This document shows, piece by piece, positions 1-7,570 of a DNA stretch of 21,982 nucleotides. The notes beneath the pieces were generated by a model. The model ran no database searches, had not been told where the DNA came from, and worked only from the letters and a program-made list of their open reading frames with translations. The translations under genes and the position numbers were made by a program. Source of the DNA: Actinomycetota bacterium. Lineage in GTDB: Bacteria; Actinomycetota; Actinomycetes; Nanopelagicales; Nanopelagicaceae. Positions within the stretch are counted from its first letter, which is position 1; each line of letters starts with the position of its first letter. The DNA is taken from contig WLHW01000010.1 in NCBI GenBank assembly GCA_009702525.1, forward strand, positions 1 through 21,982, given 5' to 3'.

Positions 1-17
1 ATCGATTGATAGCTAAA

Positions 18-938
18 TTACTTTAAATGGTGTTCTGTCTCAATCACTCGAACAGTCTTTGATTTTCCACGCATCACAATCGATTGGCTAACCGCGCCGT
101 AACTTGTGTAGCGGATTCCCTTGATAAGTTCCCCATCAGTGATTCCGGTGGCAGCTAGAAAAACATCATCAGAGTTCACTAAATCTTTCGTGTGAAGTAC
201 TGGCCCAGATGCCTTTCCATCGATATGCAAGCGCCCTTGAATCGCACCACCAAGACAGATCATGGCGGCGGCAGTGATAACACCTTCTGGCGTTCCCCCA
301 ATACCCATTAATAAATCAATACCGGTATTTGGCCGAGCAGTTTCTATCGCGGCCGCTACATCGCCATCTTGAATTAAGCGAATTCGTGCGCCAGCTGCTC
401 TGATCTCAGCAATCAATTGATCATGTCGTGGACGATTAAGAACAACGACCGTTATATCACTCACCGATAAGTTCTTAGCTTTAGCTACGGCTTGAATATT
501 CTGGGCCGTTGAGGCATCGATATCTATAACGTGTGCGGCTTCTGGTCCAGTCACAATTTTGTTCATATAAAAACTCGACTGAGGGTCATACATCGTGCCG
601 CGAGGCGATAGTGCGATGACTGAAATTGCACCATTCATTCCATTTGCAGTAAGTGACGTTCCATCTATGGGATCTACTGCAACATCACAGTGTGGACCTT
701 CTTGGTTTCCCACTTGCTCGCCGTTATGGAGCATGGGCGCACTATCTTTTTCGCCTTCGCCAATAACGACTACGCCAGCCATGTCTACTGTATTAATCAT
801 GGCGCGCATTGCTTTTACTGCAGCATCATCTGCAAGATTTTTTTCTCCACGTCCAACCCATGGCGCAGCAGCGATTGCGGCGGTTTCAGTTACACGAATA
901 AGTTCAAGGGCCAAGTTACGATCTGGAATTGGAGGCAT
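18..938 (-). CDS. glpX: Class II fructose-1,6-bisphosphatase GlpX
   Basis: Hydrolyses fructose-1,6-bisphosphate to fructose-6-phosphate, the committed cytosolic step of gluconeogenesis. Seen in the 306-residue protein: GEGEKD at residues 60-65, the metal/phosphate motif [12 protein letters not shown] at 89-100 (Asp89 and Asp92 as metal ligands), DGDVAAA at 191-197 and GGTPEG at 214-219, whose Glu218 matches the class II metal-binding Glu. These are hallmarks of the lithium-sensitive GlpX family; length is slightly short of the usual 320-340. The ATG overlaps the murA stop codon by one base (TAATG), so translation is probably coupled to murA. A functional link is plausible (inference): fructose-6-phosphate feeds UDP-GlcNAc, the MurA substrate. 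The 17 bases after the stop hold no obvious terminator. Confidence 0.95.
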   Translation of the reverse strand: MPPIPDRNLALELIRVTETAAIAAAPWVGRGEKNLADDAAVKAMRAMINTVDMAGVVVIGEGEKDSAPMLHNGEQVGNQEGPHCDVAVDPIDGTSLTANGMNGAISVIALSPRGTMYDPQSSFYMNKIVTGPEAAHVIDIDASTAQNIQAVAKAKNLSVSDITVVVLNRPRHDQLIAEIRAAGARIRLIQDGDVAAAIETARPNTGIDLLMGIGGTPEGVITAAAMICLGGAIQGRLHIDGKASGPVLHTKDLVNSDDVFLAATGITDGELIKGIRYTSYGAVSQSIVMRGKSKTVRVIETEHHLK

Positions 939-2197
939 TATTCGCGACTCACTTTCGCACCGAGGCTACATAACTGTTCGGCAAAGTTGGGATAGCCACG
1001 ATCAACATGGAATGCCTGATCGATAGTTGTTTCACCATCGCTGACTAGCGCCGCCAGAATTAGGCCAGCACCAGCGCGAATATCAGTAGCTTCTACCGGA
1101 GCACCGGATAGTTCGGCAACTCCATCGATTGAGGCATGATGCCCGTCAACGCTAATTTGTGCGCCTAATCTGCTGAGTTCATTAACAAACATGAAACGGG
1201 ATTCGAATACATTTTCAGTCACCAATGAATGTCCATCTGCAATGGAATTGAGAGCAATAACCATGGGTAACAAATCAGTTGGAAAACCTGGGTAAGGAAG
1301 TGTGGATACATCGATGGCTTGAGGGCGAGAATCCATGCGCACACGGATTCCATCGGCCGTTGTTGTAATGATTGCGCCGGCACTGGCTAGTTTTTCTAAT
1401 GGTAGCTCTAAGTCTTTAGCTCGGGCGCCGTGAATTGTTATATCTCCAAGAGTCATGGCAGCAGCAAATGCCCATGTTCCAGTAATAATTCGATCTGGAA
1501 TCGTGGCATGCGTTGTTGGATTTAGTTGTGCAACGCCAGTGATTGTTATTAACGGAGTTCCAAGGCCTTGAATGTTTGCACCCATTGAAATAAGAAATTC
1601 GCCGAGATCGACTAAGTCAGGTTCACGTGCGGCGTTATCGATAGTTGTTACACCTGTAGCCAAGACCGCAGCCGTCATTATATTTTCAGTTGCTCCAACG
1701 CTTGGAAAATCTAATTCAATTGCGGCACCAACTAAACCATGCGGTGCTTCGGCTATGACATAGCCATGTTCTATGTGTGCTTTTGCTCCAAGGGTTTCTA
1801 ATCCTTTAATGTGAAAATCTAAACCACGAGAACCAATTGCATCTCCACCTGGCAGTGCAACTTCGGCTTGACCGATTCTGGCGACCAATGGACCTAAAAC
1901 ATTTATAGATGCACGCATTTTTCGAACTAAGTCATAGTCGGCGCGGTGGCCGGGTTGGGCCGGCACGTCAATTGTTACCGTAGATCCATTGTGGACGACA
2001 GTGCAACCCAAACGCGTCAAGAGATCGGACATGATTTCTACATCTGCAATCTCTGGAACATTGGTAATTGTTGTTGTGCCACTTGCTAAGAGTGAGGCGG
2101 CCATGAGTTTGAGAACTGAGTTTTTAGCTCCAGTAACGCCGACCTCACCGTGCAGGCGTGCTCCGCCTACTACGCGGAAGCGGTCCAGAGATGCCAT
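938..2197 (-). CDS. murA: UDP-N-acetylglucosamine 1-carboxyvinyltransferase MurA, Asp-type active loop
   Basis: Transfers enolpyruvate from PEP to UDP-GlcNAc, the first committed step of peptidoglycan synthesis in the cytoplasm. The 419-residue length is normal. Seen: the N-terminal [15 protein letters not shown] stretch at 23-37 (Lys/Asn of the substrate site), [15 protein letters not shown] at 93-107, and the mobile loop [10 protein letters not shown] at 115-124. The catalytic-loop Cys of most bacterial MurA (Cys115 in E. coli) is Asp119 here (codon at 1841-1843). Family knowledge: M. tuberculosis and other MurA proteins with Asp at this place stay active but escape covalent modification by fosfomycin. 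The gene is first in the murA-glpX operon and diverges from the adenosyltransferase gene over only 28 bases; a -10-like TAGACT lies 6 bases upstream of the ATG. Confidence 0.97.
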   Translation of the reverse strand: MASLDRFRVVGGARLHGEVGVTGAKNSVLKLMAASLLASGTTTITNVPEIADVEIMSDLLTRLGCTVVHNGSTVTIDVPAQPGHRADYDLVRKMRASINVLGPLVARIGQAEVALPGGDAIGSRGLDFHIKGLETLGAKAHIEHGYVIAEAPHGLVGAAIELDFPSVGATENIMTAAVLATGVTTIDNAAREPDLVDLGEFLISMGANIQGLGTPLITITGVAQLNPTTHATIPDRIITGTWAFAAAMTLGDITIHGARAKDLELPLEKLASAGAIITTTADGIRVRMDSRPQAIDVSTLPYPGFPTDLLPMVIALNSIADGHSLVTENVFESRFMFVNELSRLGAQISVDGHHASIDGVAELSGAPVEATDIRAGAGLILAALVSDGETTIDQAFHVDRGYPNFAEQLCSLGAKVSRE

Positions 2198-2203
2198 GGC
2201 GGC

Positions 2204-2209
2204 AGTCTA
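2204..2209 (-). promoter_or_regulatory. Leaderless -10 element for murA-glpX
   Basis: On the minus strand this reads TAGACT followed by six bases (GCCGCC) and the murA ATG. It fits the actinobacterial TANNNT -10 with the transcript starting at or next to the A of ATG. No Shine-Dalgarno sequence lies between it and the start. Confidence 0.55.
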
Positions 2210-2213
2210 CTTA

Positions 2214-2219
2214 TAGGCT
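2214..2219 (+). promoter_or_regulatory. Leaderless -10 element for the adenosyltransferase gene
   Basis: TAGGCT followed by six bases (ACGGGC) and the ATG at 2226. It lies back to back with the murA -10 only four bases away, so each promoter's -35 region falls inside the other gene's first codons. Confidence 0.5.
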
Positions 2220-2225
2220 ACGGGC

Positions 2226-2798
2226 ATGGTTAATTTAACGCGTATTTACACCAAGACTGGCGATGACGGCACTACCTCCCTGGGGGACATGAGCCGAACT
2301 TCTAAGAATGATCCGCGACTTGAAGCCTATGCAACTGTTGATGAAGCTAACTCATCGATTGGCGTTGTGCTCTCAACTGATGAACTCAGTGATGATGTCC
2401 GTGCACTTTTAGTGCGTATCCAAAATGATCTCTTTGATGTGGGGGCTGACTTATGTACGCCCGTTGTAGATTCACCCGCCTTTGAACCGTTGCGTGTCCT
2501 AGATTCGCAGGTTGAATACTTAGAGGCAGCAATCGATAAATACAACAGTGAACTTGAATCTCTTCGATCATTTGTTCTTCCATCAGGCACACCAGCTGCA
2601 GCTCATTTACATGTTGCACGAACCGTAGTTCGCAAAGCAGAACGACGTACGTGGGCTGCGATTCATGCTTTTGGTGGTGGAGTCAGTCCAATTACCGCAA
2701 AGTATTTAAATCGTTGTTCAGATTTACTTTTTGTACTTGCGCGATATTCAAATAAAGAAATCGGCGACCAACTATGGGTACCAGGTGCTAATCGTTAA
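2226..2798 (+). CDS. pduO: PduO-type ATP:cob(I)alamin adenosyltransferase
   Basis: Transfers the 5'-deoxyadenosyl group of ATP to cob(I)alamin, giving coenzyme B12 for enzymes such as methylmalonyl-CoA mutase or class II ribonucleotide reductase. The 190-residue length is typical. Seen: the N-terminal ATP-binding motif TKTGDDGTTSLGD at 9-21, RLEAYATVDEANSSIG at 31-46, and the helix HLHVARTVVRKAER at 127-140 with NRCSDLLFVLAR at 162-173, all signatures of the MMAB/PduO fold rather than CobA or EutT. The gene stands alone, divergent from murA. I recall the same adjacency in M. tuberculosis (Rv1314c next to murA Rv1315). Its stop overlaps the stop of the convergent secreted-protein gene by four bases (TTAA). 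The gene name is a family label. Confidence 0.93.
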   Translation: MVNLTRIYTKTGDDGTTSLGDMSRTSKNDPRLEAYATVDEANSSIGVVLSTDELSDDVRALLVRIQNDLFDVGADLCTPVVDSPAFEPLRVLDSQVEYLEAAIDKYNSELESLRSFVLPSGTPAAAHLHVARTVVRKAERRTWAAIHAFGGGVSPITAKYLNRCSDLLFVLARYSNKEIGDQLWVPGANR

Positions 2799-3370
2799 TT
2801 TGTAACTGGTTGATATATAGTTGAAGGAATCTTTTCAGTTGTGGCATCGTGATGACAGTTTGCTGTTATTCCAGAGACTGCGTGGCGAAGCACGAGTGGT
2901 TCTTGACTAATTAAAAGCACCGTTGTGACTTGGCGTGCTGCCGTCTCTTTAATAGTCGTTCGAATATTTCCAAAAACTTTAATCGTCTTGTCATCGACTG
3001 AAGTTTGCCCAACAACTTTTGCTGTGATGTCCCACCAGGTACAGCCATTGAGTGAGGCTAATTGCACCGCACCACACGAGTATTTCTCACAGATAGGAAC
3101 ACCATCGACTAATTGAGCAAGCTGGCGGGTTAAAACCTTGCTATTTGAGGCAGTACCAATAAGTTCTTGAGCAGTTGGAATCTTGGCATAGACCTCACCG
3201 TTCTTCTTAAAACCTTTTGGTGGCCAAGTCGGTGAAGGAGAAGGAGAGAGATTGATCTTTTTCTTAACAGGAGTAATTGCATGTCGCGAAGGTACTGATT
3301 TTGATGCAGCCTCAGCAGTTGGTGCTATTAGGGTTGCAACCAATAGGAGAAGAATGATTCGCTTAATCAC
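2795..3370 (-). CDS. Small secreted protein with four cysteines, last gene of an ABC-2 operon
   Basis: Function not recognised. Seen in the 191 residues: a basic-hydrophobic signal peptide at about 1-21, with likely signal peptidase I cleavage near AEA-AS (no lipobox Cys); a lysine-rich, then Ser/Pro-rich linker (SPSPSPTWPP at 42-51) resembling cell-wall-spanning linkers; then a folded segment with Cys94, Cys99, Cys110 and Cys172, enough for two disulfides outside the membrane. The start is GTG at 3370, inside an 8-base overlap with the permease stop (GTGATTAA on the coding strand), so it is translationally coupled to the exporter. The context suggests that it works with the ABC exporter at the cell surface or is an accessory to it (inference). 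It overlaps the convergent adenosyltransferase by four bases. Confidence 0.8.
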   Translation of the reverse strand: MIKRIILLLLVATLIAPTAEAASKSVPSRHAITPVKKKINLSPSPSPTWPPKGFKKNGEVYAKIPTAQELIGTASNSKVLTRQLAQLVDGVPICEKYSCGAVQLASLNGCTWWDITAKVVGQTSVDDKTIKVFGNIRTTIKETAARQVTTVLLISQEPLVLRHAVSGITANCHHDATTEKIPSTIYQPVTN

Positions 3371-4157
3371 GGTCCCACTTAAATTTTCGTACCGAGAAGA
3401 AGATACCGACTACCAGCCACACCAGCAGAATAAGAAAAGTCTTGCCATTTTCCCAAGATTTCGCCACCTCTTGTGTAGCAAATGAATCTGGCAAAAAGAC
3501 TGAACGCATTCCCTGAGTAAGCCACTTAAGCGGAAAGAGTGCGGCAAACTGTTGCATCCAAGAAGGCAACTGAGTATAAATTAGAAAAACTCCGCTAAAG
3601 AACTGCAAAATAATGACAATAGGTGAAACTACAGCAGATGCACCTCGGCCACTCTTTGGCACAATTGAAAATGCAATGCCTAAAGCTGTAGAGCAAGCAC
3701 TTCCTAATAAAGTTAACCAAGTAAAAGTAATCCACTTATTAATATCGGTTGGCATATCTACGCCAAAGAAGATTGTGCCAAAGCCAAGTAACATCAGAAT
3801 TTGGATGACCATACTTACCGAAACTAAAATAGCTTTTCCAATAAAATAGCTAGAGGCCGGCATTGGTGTACCGCGCAAGCGCTTGAGTGCTCCAAAGTCG
3901 CGTTCTAGCGGAATTGTGATCGCTAAAGCTTGAAATCCGGTATTGACTAAACCTGAAGCAATCATTCCAGCGACAAAGTATTGAGAAAAAGTGACGTTAG
4001 GCGCAATCGTGTCGGTAAAAACTGAACCAAAGATTACTAGCAAGATGACCGGGAATAACAGCGTGAAGACTACGGATTCACGTTGGCGCGAGAACTGTCG
4101 AATCTCTAAACCGCCGCGACGAATGCCTAATGAGATGGTACTTGGAATCTTATTCAT
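3363..4157 (-). CDS. ABC-2 type transporter permease (DrrB-like)
   Basis: Membrane subunit of an ABC exporter, pairing with the ATPase encoded just upstream. The 264-residue protein has a short cytosolic amphipathic N-terminus and about six membrane segments, roughly at 28-48, 62-82, 105-128, 140-163, 174-196 and 239-258, the layout of the ABC-2 family. A motif near 88-96 (RDFGALKRLRGTP) is the cytosolic loop typical of DrrB/NodJ-like permeases, where the sequence before it (IPLERD) often contacts the ATPase. The start ATG lies in an 8-base overlap (ATGAATAA) with the ATPase stop. The substrate cannot be read from the sequence; relatives export drugs, lipids or polysaccharides. Confidence 0.9.
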   Translation of the reverse strand: MNKIPSTISLGIRRGGLEIRQFSRQRESVVFTLLFPVILLVIFGSVFTDTIAPNVTFSQYFVAGMIASGLVNTGFQALAITIPLERDFGALKRLRGTPMPASSYFIGKAILVSVSMVIQILMLLGFGTIFFGVDMPTDINKWITFTWLTLLGSACSTALGIAFSIVPKSGRGASAVVSPIVIILQFFSGVFLIYTQLPSWMQQFAALFPLKWLTQGMRSVFLPDSFATQEVAKSWENGKTFLILLVWLVVGIFFSVRKFKWDRD

Positions 4158-5001
4158 GGGTTACGCCAATCATTTTCAGATAGATATCTTCAAGTGACGG
4201 GCGAGTAACGGTCAGTTCTGGAATTTCACCGTTGAACTGTGTAGTCAATTTATTTACTACGGCCGTTGGATTATCAGTTGCTAGTGATTTAGTGTGGCTA
4301 CCTTCACGCCAAGAAACGAGGGCTTGGGCAGTACTGCGCCCGCCTAGTTCAATTGGAGTAGAGATTTCAATTATTTTACCTTCATTAATCACACCCACGC
4401 GATCAGCCAAAGCTTCAGCCTCATCTAAATAATGCGTAGTAAGAAGAATCGTTGTGCCATCACTGCGCAGCTTTTGAATCAGCGCCCAGAAGCTACGGCG
4501 AGCTTCAGGATCAAAGCCCGTAGTTGGTTCATCAAGGAATAAAAGCTCAGGATTTCCAATAATTCCAAGGGCAACATCCAAGCGCCTGCGCTGGCCCCCT
4601 GATAATTTTCGAATGAGCGAACCGGCTTTTTCATCTAGACCAACTGAGTTAATTACCTCTTCGACGTTTCGTGGATTGGAGTAGTAGCCGCTGAAGTGTT
4701 CTATGGTTTCACCGACGGATAAATCTCCAGAATCTGATGTGGACTGTAAGACGATGCCAATTCGATTTCGCCATTCTCGTGCGCCAGCGCCTTCGTCGTG
4801 AGGATCAAAGCCTAAAACGCTTACATCCCCAGAATCACGGCTTCGAAAGCCTTCTAAGATTTCAACCGTAGTTGTCTTACCGGCACCGTTAGGACCTAGG
4901 AGGGCAAAAATTTCACCGGTCGCGATGCTGAGATCTATCCCACGAACTGCTTGGACAGCACCGTAGCTCTTGTGTAAGCCTTTGACCTCGATGGCGTTCA
5001 T
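4150..5001 (-). CDS. ABC transporter ATP-binding protein (DrrA-like)
   Basis: Cytosolic ATPase that powers the ABC-2 permease encoded next. All nucleotide-binding motifs are intact in the 283 residues: Walker A GPNGAGKTT at 36-44, Q-loop Gln86, signature LSGGQ at 133-137, Walker B LLFLDEP at 153-159, and the H-loop His190 in LLTTHYLDEAEAL. The roughly 60-residue C-terminal extension after the core is usual for the DrrA/CcmA-like exporter branch. It is the first gene of a three-gene operon (ATPase, permease, secreted protein) joined by 8-base overlaps, so near 1:1 coupled synthesis is likely. A -10-like TAGTAT sits six bases before the ATG. Substrate unknown. Confidence 0.95.
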   Translation of the reverse strand: MNAIEVKGLHKSYGAVQAVRGIDLSIATGEIFALLGPNGAGKTTTVEILEGFRSRDSGDVSVLGFDPHDEGAGAREWRNRIGIVLQSTSDSGDLSVGETIEHFSGYYSNPRNVEEVINSVGLDEKAGSLIRKLSGGQRRRLDVALGIIGNPELLFLDEPTTGFDPEARRSFWALIQKLRSDGTTILLTTHYLDEAEALADRVGVINEGKIIEISTPIELGGRSTAQALVSWREGSHTKSLATDNPTAVVNKLTTQFNGEIPELTVTRPSLEDIYLKMIGVTHE

Positions 5002-5007
5002 AAGACG

Positions 5008-5013
5008 ATACTA
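5008..5013 (-). promoter_or_regulatory. Leaderless -10 element for the ABC exporter operon
   Basis: On the minus strand: TAGTAT, six bases (CGTCTT), then ATG at 5001. This is a strict TANNNT match at leaderless spacing, with no Shine-Dalgarno sequence between. It partly overlaps a possible plus-strand TACTAT at 5012-5017. Confidence 0.5.
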
Positions 5014-5025
5014 CTATGCGAAAAT
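5012..5025 (+). promoter_or_regulatory. Possible promoter region for the small zinc-site gene
   Basis: There are two alternatives. GAAAAT at 5020-5025 is six bases from the ATG and would be leaderless, but it is a weak -10. The better hexamer TACTAT at 5012-5017 would give a leader of about 8 bases. The sequence cannot decide between them. Confidence 0.35.
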
Positions 5026-5031
5026 AGGCAC

Positions 5032-5343
5032 ATGAGCCCGCGTAGAAACTACCCTAAAAACAAGCGGCCACAATCTGACGAGCGCGATATTGCGACATCA
5101 AATCAAAGTTTTGAAGAACATCACGAAGGTCTTTATACCGTTCGTAAACTCACGGGTTCCGGTGCAACCAAACCTTACAGATGCCCAGGATGCGATCAAA
5201 TGATTCCTACGGCAACACCACACATAGTTGCTTGGTTAGATGGCGATGAAGATGGTCGCAGACATTGGCACACTGCATGTTGGGCAAAGAAAAATAATCG
5301 ACGCCCTAATACCGAACGTACTCGAAACGCACCGCGCTACTAA
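5032..5343 (+). CDS. Small actinobacterial zinc-site (treble-clef-like) protein
   Basis: A 103-residue protein of a family I recognise as widespread in Actinobacteria and often mislabelled 'ATP/GTP-binding'; no Walker motif is present. Seen: a charged N-terminal 30 residues, then YRCPGCDQMIPTATPH at 49-64 and RHWHTACW at 77-84. Cys51-x2-Cys54 plus His80-x2-Cys83 form a likely C2HC zinc site of treble-clef type, with His64 and His78 as extra candidates. Both tails are rich in Arg/Lys/Asn, which suggests nucleic-acid or ribosome contact (inference). It is a single-gene unit, divergent from the ABC operon over 30 bases. Its stop overlaps the convergent aldehyde dehydrogenase stop by four bases. 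Biochemical role unknown. Confidence 0.85.
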   Translation: MSPRRNYPKNKRPQSDERDIATSNQSFEEHHEGLYTVRKLTGSGATKPYRCPGCDQMIPTATPHIVAWLDGDEDGRRHWHTACWAKKNNRRPNTERTRNAPRY

Positions 5344-6821
5344 CCTAAGCGACCCTTCAGTAGCTTCGTTAACTTGATAACAAGTCTGTCATCTTGAGGT
5401 CTGCGTTTAAAGCTTAAGAAATGTAGCGGTAAATTAAAACGAGTTCGTACCACCGTACGGGCAAACGTATATTCCAATAAACCTTCCGGACCATGCACTC
5501 TCCCGGAGCCGCTGTCCTTAACGCCGCCAAATGGCACTGAGGCTACAGCTGCAAATGAAAATGTTGAATTGATAGCGACCATGCCGCAAATAAGTTGAGA
5601 TGCAATTCGCTTACCCTGTCGCTTGGACCAAACATTTGCACCTAACCCATATTTTGATGCATTAGCCAACTCAATGGCCTCACGCATAGAAGTAACACGG
5701 TTAATAATAATTATTGGGCCAAACGTCTCTTCACGCACAGCCGTTGAATTTTCTGGCACATCTACTAATACAACTGGTTGCACAAATGGGGCTTGTACAG
5801 ATTTTGGACCACCATAAACACATGTACCACCATCGGCAATTGCGGCTTTAATGTGCGATTGAATCACTTTGATTTGTGCTGGCATTGTTGCTGGTCCGTA
5901 GTTTCCATCTCCAGGTGCGCCAGAGTGAATAGATCCAGCTAATTCAACGGCTCGCACAATAAATTCGTCAGCAACTTTTTCATCGACATAGACTCGTTCA
6001 GCACCGATACATGATTGACCGGCGTTAGCCATTGCAGACCACATAGTTGCATCAACTGCGCGCTTGATATCGGCATCTGCAGCGACAATAACGGGATCTT
6101 TTCCACCGCACTCGAGAACAACGGGGGTCATAGTCGCTGCGCATTGTGCTGCGACTAATTTAGCGGTGCGAGTAGATCCAGTAAAAGAAAGCTTGTCTAC
6201 TCCACTGGCACATAGCGCGCCGCCAGTTTCACCCAAACCAGTAATAGTGGTAAAAATATCGGCAAAGGGTGCAACTTCATTAAAACTTTCCTCTAACCAA
6301 GTTCCAACACCTGGGGTGTATTCACTCGGTTTGAAAACTACCGTATTTCCAGCGGCCAACGCGTAGGCGATTGAGCCAACCGGAGTAAAGATTGGATAAT
6401 TCCAAGGACCAATTACTCCAACAACTCCAAGAGGTGCACGTTCAACAGTGGCTGACATGTTAGCCATCAATAAACCTGGTCTGCGATAGGACGTTCGCAT
6501 CACATCTTCTGCATGACGAGCCGCCCAGCCAATATGACTCACCGCCATACTGACTTCAAGGCGAGCATCACTAACTGGCTTGCCGGTTTCACGAGAAATG
6601 AGTTCGGCAATTTCATTAACTCGGTTAATGATGAGCGCACTCCATGCCAGTAAAACATTTTTCCGGCCCGCAAAACCTAAGGCCTGCCATGAAGAAGTTG
6701 CCGATCGTGCATGAGCTACTGCGTTATTGACTTCACTTTTGCTCCAGAGCGCATATGTTCCAACGACTTCATCATTTACTGGGTTAAGTGAATTAAAAGA
6801 GGGCTTTCGTTTGGTGGCCAT
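5340..6821 (-). CDS. Aldehyde dehydrogenase (succinate-semialdehyde dehydrogenase-like)
   Basis: NAD(P)-dependent oxidation of an aldehyde to a carboxylate. From the chosen ATG at 6821 the protein has 493 residues, the family norm. Seen: GPWNYPIFTPVG at 138-149 (Asn141 of the oxyanion site), KPSEYTP at 164-170, nucleotide loop FTGSTRTAK at 213-221, general base Glu237 in LECGGKDP, and catalytic Cys271 in NAGQSCIGAERVYV. The C-terminal HGPEGLLEYT and a basic tail resemble actinobacterial GabD2-like enzymes, so succinic semialdehyde is a reasonable but unproven substrate. The reading frame stays open up to 7004, but that would run through the divergent hydrolase gene, and the extra 61 residues do not look like family sequence. 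TACGCT, seven bases before 6821, supports the shorter start. Confidence 0.93.
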   Translation of the reverse strand: MATKRKPSFNSLNPVNDEVVGTYALWSKSEVNNAVAHARSATSSWQALGFAGRKNVLLAWSALIINRVNEIAELISRETGKPVSDARLEVSMAVSHIGWAARHAEDVMRTSYRRPGLLMANMSATVERAPLGVVGVIGPWNYPIFTPVGSIAYALAAGNTVVFKPSEYTPGVGTWLEESFNEVAPFADIFTTITGLGETGGALCASGVDKLSFTGSTRTAKLVAAQCAATMTPVVLECGGKDPVIVAADADIKRAVDATMWSAMANAGQSCIGAERVYVDEKVADEFIVRAVELAGSIHSGAPGDGNYGPATMPAQIKVIQSHIKAAIADGGTCVYGGPKSVQAPFVQPVVLVDVPENSTAVREETFGPIIIINRVTSMREAIELANASKYGLGANVWSKRQGKRIASQLICGMVAINSTFSFAAVASVPFGGVKDSGSGRVHGPEGLLEYTFARTVVRTRFNLPLHFLSFKRRPQDDRLVIKLTKLLKGRLG

Positions 6822-6828
6822 GGTGATA

Positions 6829-6834
6829 AGCGTA
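6829..6834 (-). promoter_or_regulatory. Leaderless -10 element for the aldehyde dehydrogenase
   Basis: Minus strand: TACGCT, seven bases (TATCACC), ATG at 6821. The strict TANNNT match at leaderless spacing helps fix the start codon. Confidence 0.5.
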
Positions 6835-6846
6835 GTCGGGTGTCGG

Positions 6847-6852
6847 TAGGAT
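6847..6852 (+). promoter_or_regulatory. Leaderless -10 element for the alpha/beta hydrolase
   Basis: TAGGAT, seven bases (TTGAAGT), ATG at 6860. It diverges from the aldehyde dehydrogenase promoter; the two start codons are separated by only 38 bases. Confidence 0.5.
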
Positions 6853-6859
6853 TTGAAGT

Positions 6860-7570
6860 ATGGCCGAGATAATAAGACCCAGTAGTATTTTGCCAGCCCA
6901 ACGAAGTTTATTTCACGTTGAAACTGCTGATGGCATCGACTTGATTGGTGAGGTTGCATCACCGATCGGAGAATCTCGAGGTGCGATTTTATGCCTACAT
7001 CCATTACCTACTGCAGGTGGAATGATGGATAGTCATTTATATAAAAAAGCGGCTTATCGATTGCCCGCGATGGCTGGGATTACGGTAATTCGATTTAATA
7101 CTCGAGGTACAACTAGCGAGCAGGGGAGCAGTACGGGTGAGTTTGATAATGGGAAAGCCGAGGGTTTAGATGTCGCTGCCATGCTTTCCTACTGTTTTGA
7201 TGTTTTGAAATTAGAAAATGTATGGGTAGTTGGTTGGTCTTTCGGAACTGATGTAGCACTACAACACGCAAAAGATGGGCGACATAAAGGATTGATTTTG
7301 CTCAGCCCACCGCTGAGAACAACTACTAATGAAGAGTTGTCATATTGGAATACTGATCTGCGTCCGATAATTGCGCTTGTGCCAGAGCTCGATGATTATT
7401 TGAAGCCAGATGAAGCTATATTGAGATTTTCTTTAGTCCCACACATAAAGATTATTGCCGTGCAAGGGGCAAAGCATTTATGGTTAGGAGAGCCTTATGT
7501 AAATCGAGTTCTCAGCGAGATAAATTCGATTGTTACCGGAGATCAAGAAGCACTTCCGTTGGAGTTTTAA
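6860..7570 (+). CDS. Alpha/beta hydrolase (COG2945-like)
   Basis: Probable cytosolic esterase or acyl hydrolase; substrate unknown. The 236-residue protein shows a complete alpha/beta-hydrolase layout: LHPLPTAGG at 46-54 (HP oxyanion region), RFNTRGTTSEQG at 78-89, which matches the RFNFRGVG-type segment of the COG2945 group, nucleophile Ser127 in GWSFG at 125-129, an acid candidate among Asp178/Asp179 in VPELDDY, and His206 in GAKHLWLG. There is no signal peptide or membrane segment. The gene stands alone, divergent from the aldehyde dehydrogenase, which suggests possible co-regulation without proving a shared pathway. Its stop overlaps the convergent AI-2E-family gene stop by four bases (TTAA). 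Confidence 0.88.
   Translation: MAEIIRPSSILPAQRSLFHVETADGIDLIGEVASPIGESRGAILCLHPLPTAGGMMDSHLYKKAAYRLPAMAGITVIRFNTRGTTSEQGSSTGEFDNGKAEGLDVAAMLSYCFDVLKLENVWVVGWSFGTDVALQHAKDGRHKGLILLSPPLRTTTNEELSYWNTDLRPIIALVPELDDYLKPDEAILRFSLVPHIKIIAVQGAKHLWLGEPYVNRVLSEINSIVTGDQEALPLEF

Noticed and set aside
595..1026. Plus-strand open frame of 143 codons over the glpX/murA junction
   Set aside because: Antisense to two clearly identified genes, with no recognisable protein features; treated as a shadow frame.
3234..3252. Purine-rich direct repeat GAAGGAGAAGGAG
   Set aside because: Simply encodes the Ser-Pro linker of the secreted protein on the other strand.
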